A stretch of 64,000 nucleotides of DNA from Rickettsiales bacterium (GCA_023263785.1 JALQUO010000001.1:277693-341692), one strand, 5' to 3'; counted from the stretch's first letter, positions 17,800-27,079 are shown. Numbers and translations: made by a program. Notes: generated by a model not told the origin, from the letters alone.

Positions 17800-20700
17800 C
17801 TATTTTTGATCTGTTGATTCATCAGTTAGCAGTTCTAGATTCAAACACAGAGACTTTATCTCTTTTATCATCACATTAAATGACTCAGGTGTTCCATACT
17901 CGAAGTCAAGATCATTTCTTATGATATTCTCATATATCTTGATTCTTCCTGGGATATCATCTGATTTGACAGTTAACATCTCTTGAAGTGTGTAGGCAGC
18001 TCCATAAGCTTCTAGAGCCCAACATTCCATCTCACCAAACCTCTGACCACCAAAGTGTTGTTTACCACCAAGTGGCTGCTGAGTGACTAAGTTGTATGGA
18101 CCTGTTGAACGGGCATGGATTTTGTCAGCAACAAGGTGATCAAGCTTCAACATGTGAATATAACCAACTGTGACTTCTCTGTCGAAGTAGTCACCAGTTT
18201 TACCATCTATTAGCTTTGATTGACCAGATGGGCTTACACCAGCGCTTTCAAGGAGACTTGATAGCTCGGCATCTGTCGCACCGTCAAATGGAGGTGTTGC
18301 CATAGGTATTCCATCTCTCATTCCTTCTGCGTATTGCATGAGATCTTCTGATGACATTTTCGCTATTTTATTTCTTGTCTCTTTATCTGCTGCGTTTTCA
18401 CTGCCATATATTTCAATAAATTTCTCACGAATCTTCTCAACACTTTCTTGTGAATAAGCTGAATTTATTTTATCAACCATCTCACCTATTCTCTTGCCAA
18501 GACTCTTAGATGCCCAGCCAAGGTGTGCCTCAAGAATTTGGCCAACGTTCATCCTTGATGGTACACCGATAGGATTTAAAACTATATCAACTGGCGTTCC
18601 ATCTTCTAAGAAAGGCATATCCTCAATTGGGACAACTTTTGAAACGACACCTTTGTTACCGTGTCTACCAGCCATCTTATCACCTGGCTGCAGTCTGAGC
18701 TTTCTCGCTATGTATATTTTCACAATCTTGAGTGCCCCTTGAGGAAAATGATCACTACTTTGAACCTTATCAGTTTTATGTTTCAATTCGTCAGCAAATT
18801 CCTTCTTTGTCTTTTCATATTTTGCCTGCAGATCTCTTATTTCATCAAGATTTTTCTCTACAGGTATATCCCATCTATGGCTTTTATCTATTGCAAAGAA
18901 AAACTTATCATCAATAGTAATACCAGCATCAAAGCCTCTGTAAGATTCTAAGAGTTTCTGCCCTTCAAGCAATGAAAAAAGCTTATTTTCAATAGCTCTT
19001 TCTATTATTGAAACTTGACTCTCATAATCTTTAGTTAATTGGTCTATTTCAGCCTTTTCAATTAAGATTGCGCGCTCGTTTTTCTCAACACCTCTTCTTG
19101 TGAAAACACGAGCACCAATCACGATTCCTGATTCACCAGGAGGTACTCTCATAGATGTATCGCGCACCTCAGCTGCCTTTTCACCAAAGATAGCTCTCAA
19201 AAGTTTTTCCTCAGGAGTTAAAATTGATTCTGTCTTAGGAGTTACTTTACCAACTAGGATATCTCCTGCCTCAACATGAGATCCAACTGTAATTATTCCA
19301 TCTTCGTCAAGAGCAAGTAAACTCTCTGGCGCAGCACCTGGTAGCTGCCTTGTTATCTCCTCTGGTCCTAATCTTGTATCTCTAGCAACAACTTCATGCT
19401 CTTGAATATGAATTGATGAGAATTCATCTTCCTGTACTATTCTTTGAGATACAAGGATAGAATCCTCGAAGTTATATCCGTGCCATGGCATGAATGCAAC
19501 CAAAACATCCTTACCAAGTGCAAGCTCACCATTCTCTGTTGATGTACCATCTGCAATCACATCACCTGCTTCCACTCTATCACCTACATTTACAATAGGC
19601 TGCTGATTCATACAGGTTGATTTATTAGATTTCTGATACTTCATCAGTTTATAAACATCTATTCCAAAGAATTTATCACTGTCATTAACATCATCTGATC
19701 TAACAACTATTTGGCTCGCATCAACTTGTTCAACAACACCTGATCTTTTAGCTATAACCACAGCACCAGAGTCGCAAGCAACTATTTTCTCCATACCAGT
19801 TCCAACTACAGCTTTCCTACTTCTAAGAAGAGGTACCGCCTGTCTTTGCATGTTTGCTCCCATCAAGGCTCTGTTCGCATCATCGTTCTCAAGGAATGGA
19901 ATAAGAGATGCAGCAACAGATATAAGCTGCTTAGGAGAGACGTCTATGTATTGGACTTCTGCTGGGGTAGCTATACCAAACTCACCATATCTTCTACATG
20001 TTACTAACTCATCCATCAACATGCCATTTTCATCAACTGTAGCACTTGCCTGAGCTATTATGTACTTACTCTCAACTATAGCTGAAAGCCTATGGATTTC
20101 TCTTGTAACGCGACTATTCTCAACCTTGTAGTAAGGTGTATCAATGAATCCGTACTCATCTATCCCAGCATAGGTAGCTAGTGAGTTGATAAGACCTGTA
20201 TTTTGACCTTCAGGAGTCTCAACAGGACAAATCCTTCCATAGTGAGTCAGGTGGACGTCACGCACTGCCATCCCAGCTCTATCTCTGCTCAAACCACCAG
20301 GTCCAAGAGCAGAAACCCTACGCTTATGAGTTACCTCAGACAGAGGATTTATTTGATCCATAAACTGAGATAACTGTGACGTACCAAAGAACTCCTGAAT
20401 AATTGCTGATAAGGATTTTGAATTTATCAGATCGTGAGGCATTACTGAGTCAAGATCAGCACTATTCATTCTTTCAAGTATTGATCTTTCTATTCTAACT
20501 AGTCCTAATCTGAACTGATTTTCAATTAATTCACCAACAGGTCTTACCCTTCTATTACTTAAACTATCTATATCATCTACTTCACCATTGTTATCACGGA
20601 GATCAACAAGATGCTGCAAGACAGCTATTATATCTTCTTTTGTCAAACAAGTCATCTCTGTTGGAACCCCTAAGTCATGTTTCATGTTTAACTTCATTCT

Positions 20701-21936
20701 TCCTACAGGAGATAGATCATATCTTGCTCTGTCAAAAAATCTATTATGGAGTAACGTTTCTGCTGCCTCTGTTGAAGGAGGTTCTGAATTCCTAAGAATT
20801 GAATATATTTCGTATAGAGCCTCTTCTTTTGTGTGGTTCCTATCGATTGCCAAAGTATTTCTCATGTATGTACCGACAGTAATATTGTCAACATCCAGGA
20901 CTTCTATTTCATTCATCCCTAGTTCATTTGTCATGTACTCGAAGATAGCAGGAGTTATCTCCTTACCTCCTTGCATAACTACATCACCTGTCTTTGGATG
21001 ATAAATTGTCTGGTAAATATATCTACCTATTATGTCTTCTTGACTTACTATGTAAGTTTTGCCTTGCTTATCAGCACTGTCTCTCAGCATCTTTGGTGTT
21101 ATCTTTACATCTGCTGGGAAGATTACCTCACCTGTTTCTGCATCAACGTAATCGTAGTCAAGCTTAACGCCTTTTAGTTTTGCAAGATCAAGAGTTTTAA
21201 CCCAATGTCCTTTTCTGAAACCATACTTTGTTGGTTTATAAAAAATTGAAATTATTTCATCATTTAAGAAACCTAATGCCCTTAGAAGAGTTGTGACATA
21301 TATCTTTCTTTTTCTATCTATTCTGCAGAATATAATGTCTTTGTTATCAAATTCGAAATCAAGCCAAGAGCCTCTGTATGGCATAATGCTTGCTGAATAT
21401 AAGTATTTCCCTGGGCTATTATTTTTTCCTCCATCATGTGTATAGAAAACACCAGGAGATCTGTGCATTTGAGATACTACAACCCTCTGCGCACCATTTA
21501 TCATGAACGTTCCGCTGTCTGTCATTAGGGGTATTTCTCCCATGAAGACATCTTGTTCTTTAATACTTTTTATTTCTCTTTCACCTTCATCCCCTGTCTC
21601 CCATATAATTAACCTGACTGTTATTGAGAGAGAGGCTGAATAATTTATACCTCTCTGAATACACTCCTGTAAATCATATTTTGGTCTGAAGAGAGTATAT
21701 CTAACATATTCAAGTGTTGCTTTATTCTCAAAGTCTGAGAGAGGGAATATGAATTTGAATATCCCTTCTAATCCTTTGTTCTCTCTTTTATCAGCTGGTA
21801 TATCTAGCTGTAGAAAGTCGTTATACGAAGCTTTCTGAGTGTGTATTAGGTTAGGTATTTGGGTTGTTGCAGTAACTCTACCAAAGTTTTTTCTTCTTAA
21901 ATTTTTTCTTACTGAATACGATATTTCACTGGACAC
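17800..21936 (-). CDS. rpoB: RNA polymerase beta subunit
   Basis: About 1378 residues. The frame permits GTG at 21942, but GTG at 21936 sits five bases after AAGAGG, a good ribosome binding site, and is preferred. The rifampicin region FGTSQLSQFMDQINPLSEVTHKRR is wild-type at the main resistance positions (Q513, D516, H526, S531 in E. coli numbering). Nearby, two residues differ from the usual bacterial sequence: VHLTHYGR has Leu for Pro and EGQNTGLI has Thr for Ile. The usual upstream rplKAJL genes are absent; hisS lies divergently upstream. Confidence 0.98.
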   Translation of the reverse strand: MSSEISYSVRKNLRRKNFGRVTATTQIPNLIHTQKASYNDFLQLDIPADKRENKGLEGIFKFIFPLSDFENKATLEYVRYTLFRPKYDLQECIQRGINYSASLSITVRLIIWETGDEGEREIKSIKEQDVFMGEIPLMTDSGTFMINGAQRVVVSQMHRSPGVFYTHDGGKNNSPGKYLYSASIMPYRGSWLDFEFDNKDIIFCRIDRKRKIYVTTLLRALGFLNDEIISIFYKPTKYGFRKGHWVKTLDLAKLKGVKLDYDYVDAETGEVIFPADVKITPKMLRDSADKQGKTYIVSQEDIIGRYIYQTIYHPKTGDVVMQGGKEITPAIFEYMTNELGMNEIEVLDVDNITVGTYMRNTLAIDRNHTKEEALYEIYSILRNSEPPSTEAAETLLHNRFFDRARYDLSPVGRMKLNMKHDLGVPTEMTCLTKEDIIAVLQHLVDLRDNNGEVDDIDSLSNRRVRPVGELIENQFRLGLVRIERSILERMNSADLDSVMPHDLINSKSLSAIIQEFFGTSQLSQFMDQINPLSEVTHKRRVSALGPGGLSRDRAGMAVRDVHLTHYGRICPVETPEGQNTGLINSLATYAGIDEYGFIDTPYYKVENSRVTREIHRLSAIVESKYIIAQASATVDENGMLMDELVTCRRYGEFGIATPAEVQYIDVSPKQLISVAASLIPFLENDDANRALMGANMQRQAVPLLRSRKAVVGTGMEKIVACDSGAVVIAKRSGVVEQVDASQIVVRSDDVNDSDKFFGIDVYKLMKYQKSNKSTCMNQQPIVNVGDRVEAGDVIADGTSTENGELALGKDVLVAFMPWHGYNFEDSILVSQRIVQEDEFSSIHIQEHEVVARDTRLGPEEITRQLPGAAPESLLALDEDGIITVGSHVEAGDILVGKVTPKTESILTPEEKLLRAIFGEKAAEVRDTSMRVPPGESGIVIGARVFTRRGVEKNERAILIEKAEIDQLTKDYESQVSIIERAIENKLFSLLEGQKLLESYRGFDAGITIDDKFFFAIDKSHRWDIPVEKNLDEIRDLQAKYEKTKKEFADELKHKTDKVQSSDHFPQGALKIVKIYIARKLRLQPGDKMAGRHGNKGVVSKVVPIEDMPFLEDGTPVDIVLNPIGVPSRMNVGQILEAHLGWASKSLGKRIGEMVDKINSAYSQESVEKIREKFIEIYGSENAADKETRNKIAKMSSEDLMQYAEGMRDGIPMATPPFDGATDAELSSLLESAGVSPSGQSKLIDGKTGDYFDREVTVGYIHMLKLDHLVADKIHARSTGPYNLVTQQPLGGKQHFGGQRFGEMECWALEAYGAAYTLQEMLTVKSDDIPGRIKIYENIIRNDLDFEYGTPESFNVMIKEIKSLCLNLELLTDESTDQK

Positions 21937-21942
21937 AACCAC

Positions 21943-22319
21943 CTCTTACTTGTTTTTGCTTTTAGATTCTTGAAGATTGCTCATGCAATTAAACGAAAAA
22001 AACAGAAATGATTATTCTACGCGATCTACTACTATTTTTTTTCGGTCGGTTAAAGAGAATCATAGTTCTGTTTTAGATAAATCAACAATTTTTATTGAAT
22101 AGGATACATACGAGATGCAAAGGACCAACATAACATGCATACATCATTATTGCAAGTACTAAGCGTGTAAAAATTCTTGACATTTTAATAAAAGTGTGTG
22201 GATGAAAAAATATTTTTCAAATTACTTCATATTTTTAAATTTTCGAATTGTCTTTTTTGTTTTAGTCTGCATTTTGTGTTATTGATTTTTTGTCTATATA
22301 AACTTAAAAAAGCTTAACT
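21943..22319. other. 377-base divergent intergenic region between rpoB and hisS
   Basis: AT-rich and without a recognised gene. It probably holds promoters for both rpoBC and hisS. Two short open frames on the plus strand, 22114-22161 (15 residues, MQRTNITCIHHYCKY) and 22202-22285 (27 residues, hydrophobic, starting MKKYFSNYFIFL), have no visible ribosome binding site and look like chance. A TTGACA at 22177-22182 has no good -10 box at the usual distance. Confidence 0.5.
22059..22088 (-). promoter_or_regulatory. Candidate sigma-70-type promoter for rpoBC
   Basis: Read on the minus strand, TTGTTG (22088-22083) and TATGAT (22064-22059) are separated by 18 bases. The -10 box lies about 120 bases before the preferred rpoB start. 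Four of six bases fit the -35 consensus and five of six the -10. Assignment is by eye only. Confidence 0.3.
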
Positions 22320-23582
22320 ATGACACAGAAGATGCAAACCATAAGGGGTATAAGAGATTTAACCGGCCTTGAACTTGAAACCTACAAAAGAATTGTTGAG
22401 ATAGGTTCGAGGATTGCATCATTACATCATTATTCATCAGTTCTCCTGCCAATCTTTGAATACTCAAGCGTATTTTTCAGAACATTAGGCGAATCATCAG
22501 ACATAGTCACAAAGGAAACATATACATTTTCAGATAGAGATAAGAGGATGGTAACTTTGAGGCCAGAGCTCACAGCAGCTGTTGTACGATCAATAATCAG
22601 CAACGGATTGACTCAGAATATGCCTCTAAGACTTTTCACTTATGGACCGTTATTTCGCCATGAAAGACCACAGCAAGGACGTCATAGACAGTTCTATCAA
22701 TTTGATTGTGAGTTATTTGGTAGTGCATCTCCATGGGCTGATGTAGAAGTTATAAATATTTTGATGTCAATCTTAAAGGCGCTGTATTTAAATGATCAAG
22801 TAGAAATACATATAAATTCCTTGGGTGATCCTGAGTCAACAGAGATATACAAACAAGAACTAAAAAAATACCTCCTTCAACACCAGGATAGTCTTTCTGA
22901 GATAAGTAAAAAAAGATTAGAAACAAATCCACTAAGGGTTTTGGATACAAAGGAAGAGCAGGATCTTGAGATAGTCAAGAATGCTCCGATCATATCAGAT
23001 TATCTCAATCAGGAGTCTTTGGAGCACTATGCAGCCGTATGTGAAGGCTTGAGTTTGTTAAATATAAGATATGTTCATAATCCTAGACTTGTTCGTGGAT
23101 TGGATTACTACACACATACGGTTTTTGAAGTAGTTACAAAAAAGGTAGGAAATCAAAATGCAATTGCAGCAGGCGGTAGGTACAATGGACTTGTAGAAAT
23201 GATGGGAGGACCATCAACACCAGCAGTTGGCTTTGCAATCGGCATAGATAGAACTTACGAATTACTAAAACAATGTGGACTAATAGAATATGAAATGCAA
23301 AGTATTTGTTATTTAGTTCCAATTGGGTGCACAGCAGAAAATCATGCTGTAAACCTTGCAGATGAACTTCGTAAAAAAGGAATACCAGTTGGCCTAGACT
23401 ACGGTTTATCTACTAAAAAGAGACTAAAAATAGCTGACAGAGATAACGCAAAAATATGTTTGATATTTGGAGATGATGAGCTAGAGAGTGGAGATTATAT
23501 AGTAAGAGATATGTCTAATAGCAAGGAGGAAAAAGTACATAGTGAAGAGATTTTAGAAGTAATCACTGAATATTTAAAGTAA
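22320..23582 (+). CDS. hisS: Histidyl-tRNA synthetase
   Basis: Class II synthetase of 420 residues. Motif 1 lies around VLLPIFEYSSVFFRTLGE, motif 2 is FRHERPQQGRHRQFYQFD, the histidine-specific LVRGLDYYTHTVFEV follows, and motif 3 is AVGFAIGIDRT. The C-terminal anticodon-binding domain begins near SICYLVPIG. Motif 2 looks like the common bacterial form. The start at 22320 gives the standard MQTIRGIRD within a few residues. The stop shares a base with the photolyase start, so the two genes are translated together. Confidence 0.96.
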   Translation: MTQKMQTIRGIRDLTGLELETYKRIVEIGSRIASLHHYSSVLLPIFEYSSVFFRTLGESSDIVTKETYTFSDRDKRMVTLRPELTAAVVRSIISNGLTQNMPLRLFTYGPLFRHERPQQGRHRQFYQFDCELFGSASPWADVEVINILMSILKALYLNDQVEIHINSLGDPESTEIYKQELKKYLLQHQDSLSEISKKRLETNPLRVLDTKEEQDLEIVKNAPIISDYLNQESLEHYAAVCEGLSLLNIRYVHNPRLVRGLDYYTHTVFEVVTKKVGNQNAIAAGGRYNGLVEMMGGPSTPAVGFAIGIDRTYELLKQCGLIEYEMQSICYLVPIGCTAENHAVNLADELRKKGIPVGLDYGLSTKKRLKIADRDNAKICLIFGDDELESGDYIVRDMSNSKEEKVHSEEILEVITEYLK

Positions 23583-24943
23583 TGACAGTAGCAATTCATT
23601 GGTTTAGGCAGGACTTAAGATTAAGTGATAACCCTGCCTTGTTTGAAGCATCCAAGACATATAATGTTTTGCCAGTCTACATTCTGAATGATTACGAATC
23701 CAAAAACTTAGGAGGAGCAAGTAAGTGGTGGCTACATCACTCTCTAGATGATCTAAATGCAAGGCTGAATAATAGGCTTCTAGTATTAAAGGGAGATCCA
23801 AAAGCATTGTTAAAAGATCTAATTCAAAGGTTTAAAGTAGAAAAAGTTTTTTGGAATAGATGCTATGAACCTCATAACTTAAGGTATGATGAAGAAATTC
23901 TTGCAGGAAATATTCCATCACAGATTTTCAATGGATCACTCCTATGGGAGCCACAAGATGTGTTGAAAGATGATGGAACACCATACAAGGTCTTCACACC
24001 ATTTTATAGACGGGGATGCTTAGGTAGTCAGAAAATTCCTAGAAAGCCATTGTCTGCTCCAGAACTTGAAATCTTTAACCATCAGCTTCCAAGTCATGAT
24101 CTTAATCTATTGCCAAAAGTCAGATGGGATAAGAAGCTTGAGAGGCATTGGACAATAGGTGAAGAATCAGCAAAAAAAAGATTAAATAAGTTCCTACAAA
24201 ACAACTTAAGTAACTATAAACTAGGTAGGGATTTTCCAGCTACAAACTTTGTATCTCGCCTATCACCACATCTTCACTTTGGGGAGATCTCACCAAACCA
24301 GGTTTGGTATTCAGCCATTAAAGGGAGAGATATAAATGAAAAGAATTTAGATCACTTCTTGAGTGAGCTAGGATGGCGGGAGTTCTCCTATAGTCTCTTG
24401 TATCATTTCCCAGACCTACAAACAAAAAATCTACAGCAGAAGTTTGATGCTTTTCCATGGGATCACAGAAAGGATTTCCTTGAGAGATGGCGATTAGGTC
24501 AGACTGGATATCCTATCGTCGATGCAGGTATGCGAGAGCTTTGGAATACAGGCTATATGCATAACAGGGTTAGAATGATTGTTGGATCATTTTTAGTTAA
24601 GAATTTGTTGATCCATTGGCATCATGGTGAGCAATGGTTTTGGAATTGCCTAGTTGATGCAGACATGGCAAACAACAGTGCAGGATGGCAATGGATCGCT
24701 GGTTGTGGTGCCGATGCAGCACCTTATTTCAGAGTATTTAATCCAATTACTCAAGCAGAAAAGTTTGATCCTGATGGAATATATATCAGGAAATATATCC
24801 CAGAGATATCTCATCTATCAAATAAGGAGATCTTTACTCCATGGATAGTTAGAAATAAAGGAAATTATCCTGATCCTATTGTGACAATAGAGGAGTCAAG
24901 AAAGAAAGCCCTTGAGGCCTTTGAGAAAATAAAAAAAGAATGA
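23582..24943 (+). CDS. phrB: Deoxyribodipyrimidine photolyase (class I type)
   Basis: Light-driven repair of UV-induced pyrimidine dimers. The 453-residue protein starts with the photolyase domain IHWFRQDLRLSDNPAL and ends with the FAD-binding domain: ELGWREFSYSLLYHFP, DAGMRELWNTGYMHNRVRMI, LIHWHHGEQWFW, and DADMANNSAGWQWIAGCGAD. These are strongly conserved, so it looks functional. The antenna cofactor cannot be told from sequence. A light-dependent enzyme makes sense only if the cell, or its host, is exposed to sunlight. Confidence 0.95.
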   Translation: MTVAIHWFRQDLRLSDNPALFEASKTYNVLPVYILNDYESKNLGGASKWWLHHSLDDLNARLNNRLLVLKGDPKALLKDLIQRFKVEKVFWNRCYEPHNLRYDEEILAGNIPSQIFNGSLLWEPQDVLKDDGTPYKVFTPFYRRGCLGSQKIPRKPLSAPELEIFNHQLPSHDLNLLPKVRWDKKLERHWTIGEESAKKRLNKFLQNNLSNYKLGRDFPATNFVSRLSPHLHFGEISPNQVWYSAIKGRDINEKNLDHFLSELGWREFSYSLLYHFPDLQTKNLQQKFDAFPWDHRKDFLERWRLGQTGYPIVDAGMRELWNTGYMHNRVRMIVGSFLVKNLLIHWHHGEQWFWNCLVDADMANNSAGWQWIAGCGADAAPYFRVFNPITQAEKFDPDGIYIRKYIPEISHLSNKEIFTPWIVRNKGNYPDPIVTIEESRKKALEAFEKIKKE

Positions 24944-24956
24944 AATAGATAAAGGA

Positions 24957-25676
24957 TTAATAGCAATAATCCAACAGGTCTGCCTTCGATAGGCTATATT
25001 TCTCTTGCTCATCAAATGTCTTTATAATCCGTCCATTCTGCATAGCAATAAGTCTGTTCCCATACTTGAGAGCATCATCCAAACTATGTGTTGTCATAAT
25101 GCAAGTCATGTTGTTTTCCTTTAGTTTCTCAGATGTTATACGCATCACTTCACGTGCAGTCTTTGGATCCAAAGCACTTGTATGTTCATCTAAAAGTAAC
25201 AGATCTCGTTTAAAAAAAAGATTCAGAGCTAACAGGAAACTTTGCCTTTCTCCACCAGATAAACTACTAGTTTTTTTGCAAAGAAGCTCTATCAGTTTAG
25301 GATTTATTGTTTTTAGAAGGTCAAGGAACGATTCCTCAGTCTTGTGCTCAGAAAAGAAAGCATCACAATACATCTGTAAATTCTGCCTAAGAGAAAATTC
25401 CATAAAGAGACTGTCGCTAGGGTTTTGTGTCATTGTACCTATGTGTTTTGATACATTTGAGCACTTTTTTATTTCGATTTTGTCAAAGAGCTTGATGTGT
25501 CCTGAATACTTTTTTATAACCCCGCTGATCGCCTTTAGCATTGTTGTTTTCCCTGAGCCATTTGATCCTAAAATGACCATGAAATCGTTTTTGTTAATTG
25601 TGTATGAGATATCTTTCAAGAGGTAGACTCCTTTCTGAAGCTTCAGAGAAAGATTACTGATAGTGCAGATGGGAAT
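24957..25676 (-). CDS. Orphan ABC transporter ATPase (TrpX/BMP-associated type), start uncertain
   Basis: A nucleotide-binding subunit with Walker A GSNGSGKTT, signature LSGGERQS, Walker B LLLLDEHTSALDP and switch histidine TTHSLDD. The DEHTSALDPKTA stretch and the ALKYGNRLIAMQNGRI ending match the ATPases that accompany TrpX-type substrate-binding proteins. No permease or binding-protein gene is nearby. There is no ATG, GTG or TTG between tRNA-Cys (25698) and the A-loop; the nearest upstream TTG (25742) is inside the tRNA, and the TTG at 25619 would remove the A-loop tyrosine. I place the start provisionally at ATT 25676. It may instead be a damaged gene. Confidence 0.7.
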   Translation of the reverse strand: MPICTISNLSLKLQKGVYLLKDISYTINKNDFMVILGSNGSGKTTMLKAISGVIKKYSGHIKLFDKIEIKKCSNVSKHIGTMTQNPSDSLFMEFSLRQNLQMYCDAFFSEHKTEESFLDLLKTINPKLIELLCKKTSSLSGGERQSFLLALNLFFKRDLLLLDEHTSALDPKTAREVMRITSEKLKENNMTCIMTTHSLDDALKYGNRLIAMQNGRIIKTFDEQEKYSLSKADLLDYCY

Positions 25677-25697
25677 CTTAGATATTTTTTTTGATCG

Positions 25698-25772
25698 TGG
25701 AGGCCGAAGACAGAATCGAACTGTCGTATAGCGGATTTGCAATCCGCTGCATTACCACTTTGCTATTCGGCC
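25698..25772 (-). tRNA. tRNA-Cys (GCA)
   Basis: A 75-base cloverleaf on the minus strand. The acceptor GGCCGAA pairs with TTCGGCC, the discriminator is U as in nearly all tRNA-Cys, CCA is encoded, and the anticodon loop TTGCAAA gives GCA. It lies between rpsU (11 bases upstream) and the ABC ATPase, so the three may share a transcript. Confidence 0.97.
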
Positions 25773-25783
25773 CTGTTTTGTGG

Positions 25784-25972
25784 CTATGCTGCTTTTCTTC
25801 TAGCTCTGATTCTTCTCTGTTTAGCTTCAGTCTCTTTTCTTTTTTTAGCAACAGAAGGTTTTTCATGAGCTTTTTTATTTTTCAGAGCTCTAGGTATGTT
25901 TTCTATCTGAGCTGCTTTTTTCAGATTGCGTAAGACGCTCTCGTGATTAGAAAATCCAACAATTATATTCAC
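25784..25972 (-). CDS. rpsU: 30S ribosomal protein S21
   Basis: A 62-residue basic protein of the small subunit. NHESVLRNLKKAAQIENIPRAL followed by the HEKPSVAKKRKETEAKQRR tail is the S21 pattern, with the usual length. S21 assists mRNA selection on the 30S subunit in many proteobacteria. The gene is directly followed by tRNA-Cys and is preceded, about 70 bases upstream on the same strand, by the tmRNA gene. Confidence 0.93.
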   Translation of the reverse strand: MNIIVGFSNHESVLRNLKKAAQIENIPRALKNKKAHEKPSVAKKRKETEAKQRRIRARRKAA

Positions 25973-26045
25973 TAGACGTTAATTTTTTAGTTAAAAAATG
26001 ATTTATGAAACATATTATACATCAAACACTTGATTGTGCAAGTGA

Positions 26046-26322
26046 AAAAGTGGAGCACTTCTGTTGCCCGGTAGCTCCCACCGCTGACGAGGTCAATTAA
26101 GCAGCTGCAAGTGCAGTTCTGCTTGCGAAACCGCTGTCGTTAGCAAAGTTTTCGTTTGCATTTATGTTTTCGATCCTTTTCAGAGGAATCTTTCTGAGTA
26201 AAACAAATCTCTTTAGGGCCTGTCGATGCTGTTTCATCCCCATAATGAAGAATGGTGGAGATGCCGGGTACTGCCCCCGGGTCCAGAGCTGTTATTTCAA
26301 ACCGCATTTATTACCATAGTTA
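26046..26322 (-). ncRNA. ssrA: Two-piece (circularly permuted) tmRNA
   Basis: Read on the minus strand, an acceptor half comes first, ending GGCATCTCCACCA at 26253. An 11-base spacer (26252-26242) follows, then the coding half beginning GGGGATGAAACAGCATCGACAGG at 26241. GGGGAUG at the coding 5' end pairs with CAUCUCC before the CCA, closing the tRNA-like domain across the two pieces. This permuted layout is characteristic of alphaproteobacteria. The tag frame is 26159-26097: 20 residues starting ANENF and ending ALAAA, then TAA. It rescues stalled ribosomes with SmpB. The outer ends (about 26322 and 26046) are approximate. Confidence 0.92.
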
Positions 26323-26377
26323 GACGAATCTAACATGTCTAATTATAAAACGAATGATGAGAGAAATCAATACACAG

Positions 26378-26974
26378 TTACTTCTCAGAGAGAGTTTTTA
26401 TCAATTTATCAATTCCACCGCTTGTTATCACTGATGCAAACTCAGACCTTTGTGTTGCTAATAAACTGAAATCTTCTCCAATGATATCCCTGATTTGGAA
26501 TTTATCACCGTCTTGCTTACATCTATAGCTTATGTTTATTGTGTTTTTCTCTCCGCCTTTGACTGTGACAATTTGAGTTGAAACAACATATTGTCCATCG
26601 CCCATATCTTTTGTTCCAGAGATCTTAATTTCTTGGTTGTTGTATTCTTTGAGCCTCGGTACATAAGTTTTAATGAGATATTTTCTATATGCTGCAAGGT
26701 ATGATTTTTTTTGCTCAGGAGACATTGATTTCCAAAACTTAGCTATTGCAAACTTTGCCATCCAATCAACATCAACTGAGCTATTAAAAACTTTCTCAAG
26801 CTTTGTTATTTTTTTCTTCTCTGAATCTTTCGACCTTATGATAGTAAGAGTTTGATTTGATACTGAAGATATAAAATTTTCAGGAGAATTATCGGCAAAA
26901 GATTGCTGAATTAATGCAAATAATAAAAGGACGATCGCTAGAATCTGAGTTCTGAAGTTTTTAAAATAAGACAT
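26378..26974 (-). CDS. mlaC: Phospholipid-binding protein MlaC (Ttg2D family)
   Basis: A 198-residue periplasmic protein with a signal peptide (about residues 10-27, LAIVLLLFALIQQSFA). The mature part carries the MlaC pattern: VDVDWMAKFAIAKFWKSMSP, YLAAYRKYLIKTYVPRL, and the C-terminal IRDIIGEDFSLLATQRSEF. MlaC ferries phospholipids between the outer-membrane MlaA complex and the inner-membrane MlaFEDB transporter. None of the mlaFED genes is adjacent here, and the next gene on this strand is the tmRNA. Confidence 0.88.
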   Translation of the reverse strand: MSYFKNFRTQILAIVLLLFALIQQSFADNSPENFISSVSNQTLTIIRSKDSEKKKITKLEKVFNSSVDVDWMAKFAIAKFWKSMSPEQKKSYLAAYRKYLIKTYVPRLKEYNNQEIKISGTKDMGDGQYVVSTQIVTVKGGEKNTINISYRCKQDGDKFQIRDIIGEDFSLLATQRSEFASVITSGGIDKLIKTLSEK

Positions 26975-27079
26975 AAGGAGTTTGTTGGTTAAAACCTATA
27001 ATGTATATGATAAATCAAATTCAATCAAAATAAAAGTACTTGTATTAATTTCTTAGGTGAAGTAGATAGTAGTATCTCT

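Noticed and set aside
22114..22161. 15-codon frame with two adjacent His codons upstream of hisS, considered as a histidine leader peptide
   Set aside because: Two histidines are too few for attenuation, no terminator/antiterminator pair follows, and it lies about 160 bases from hisS.
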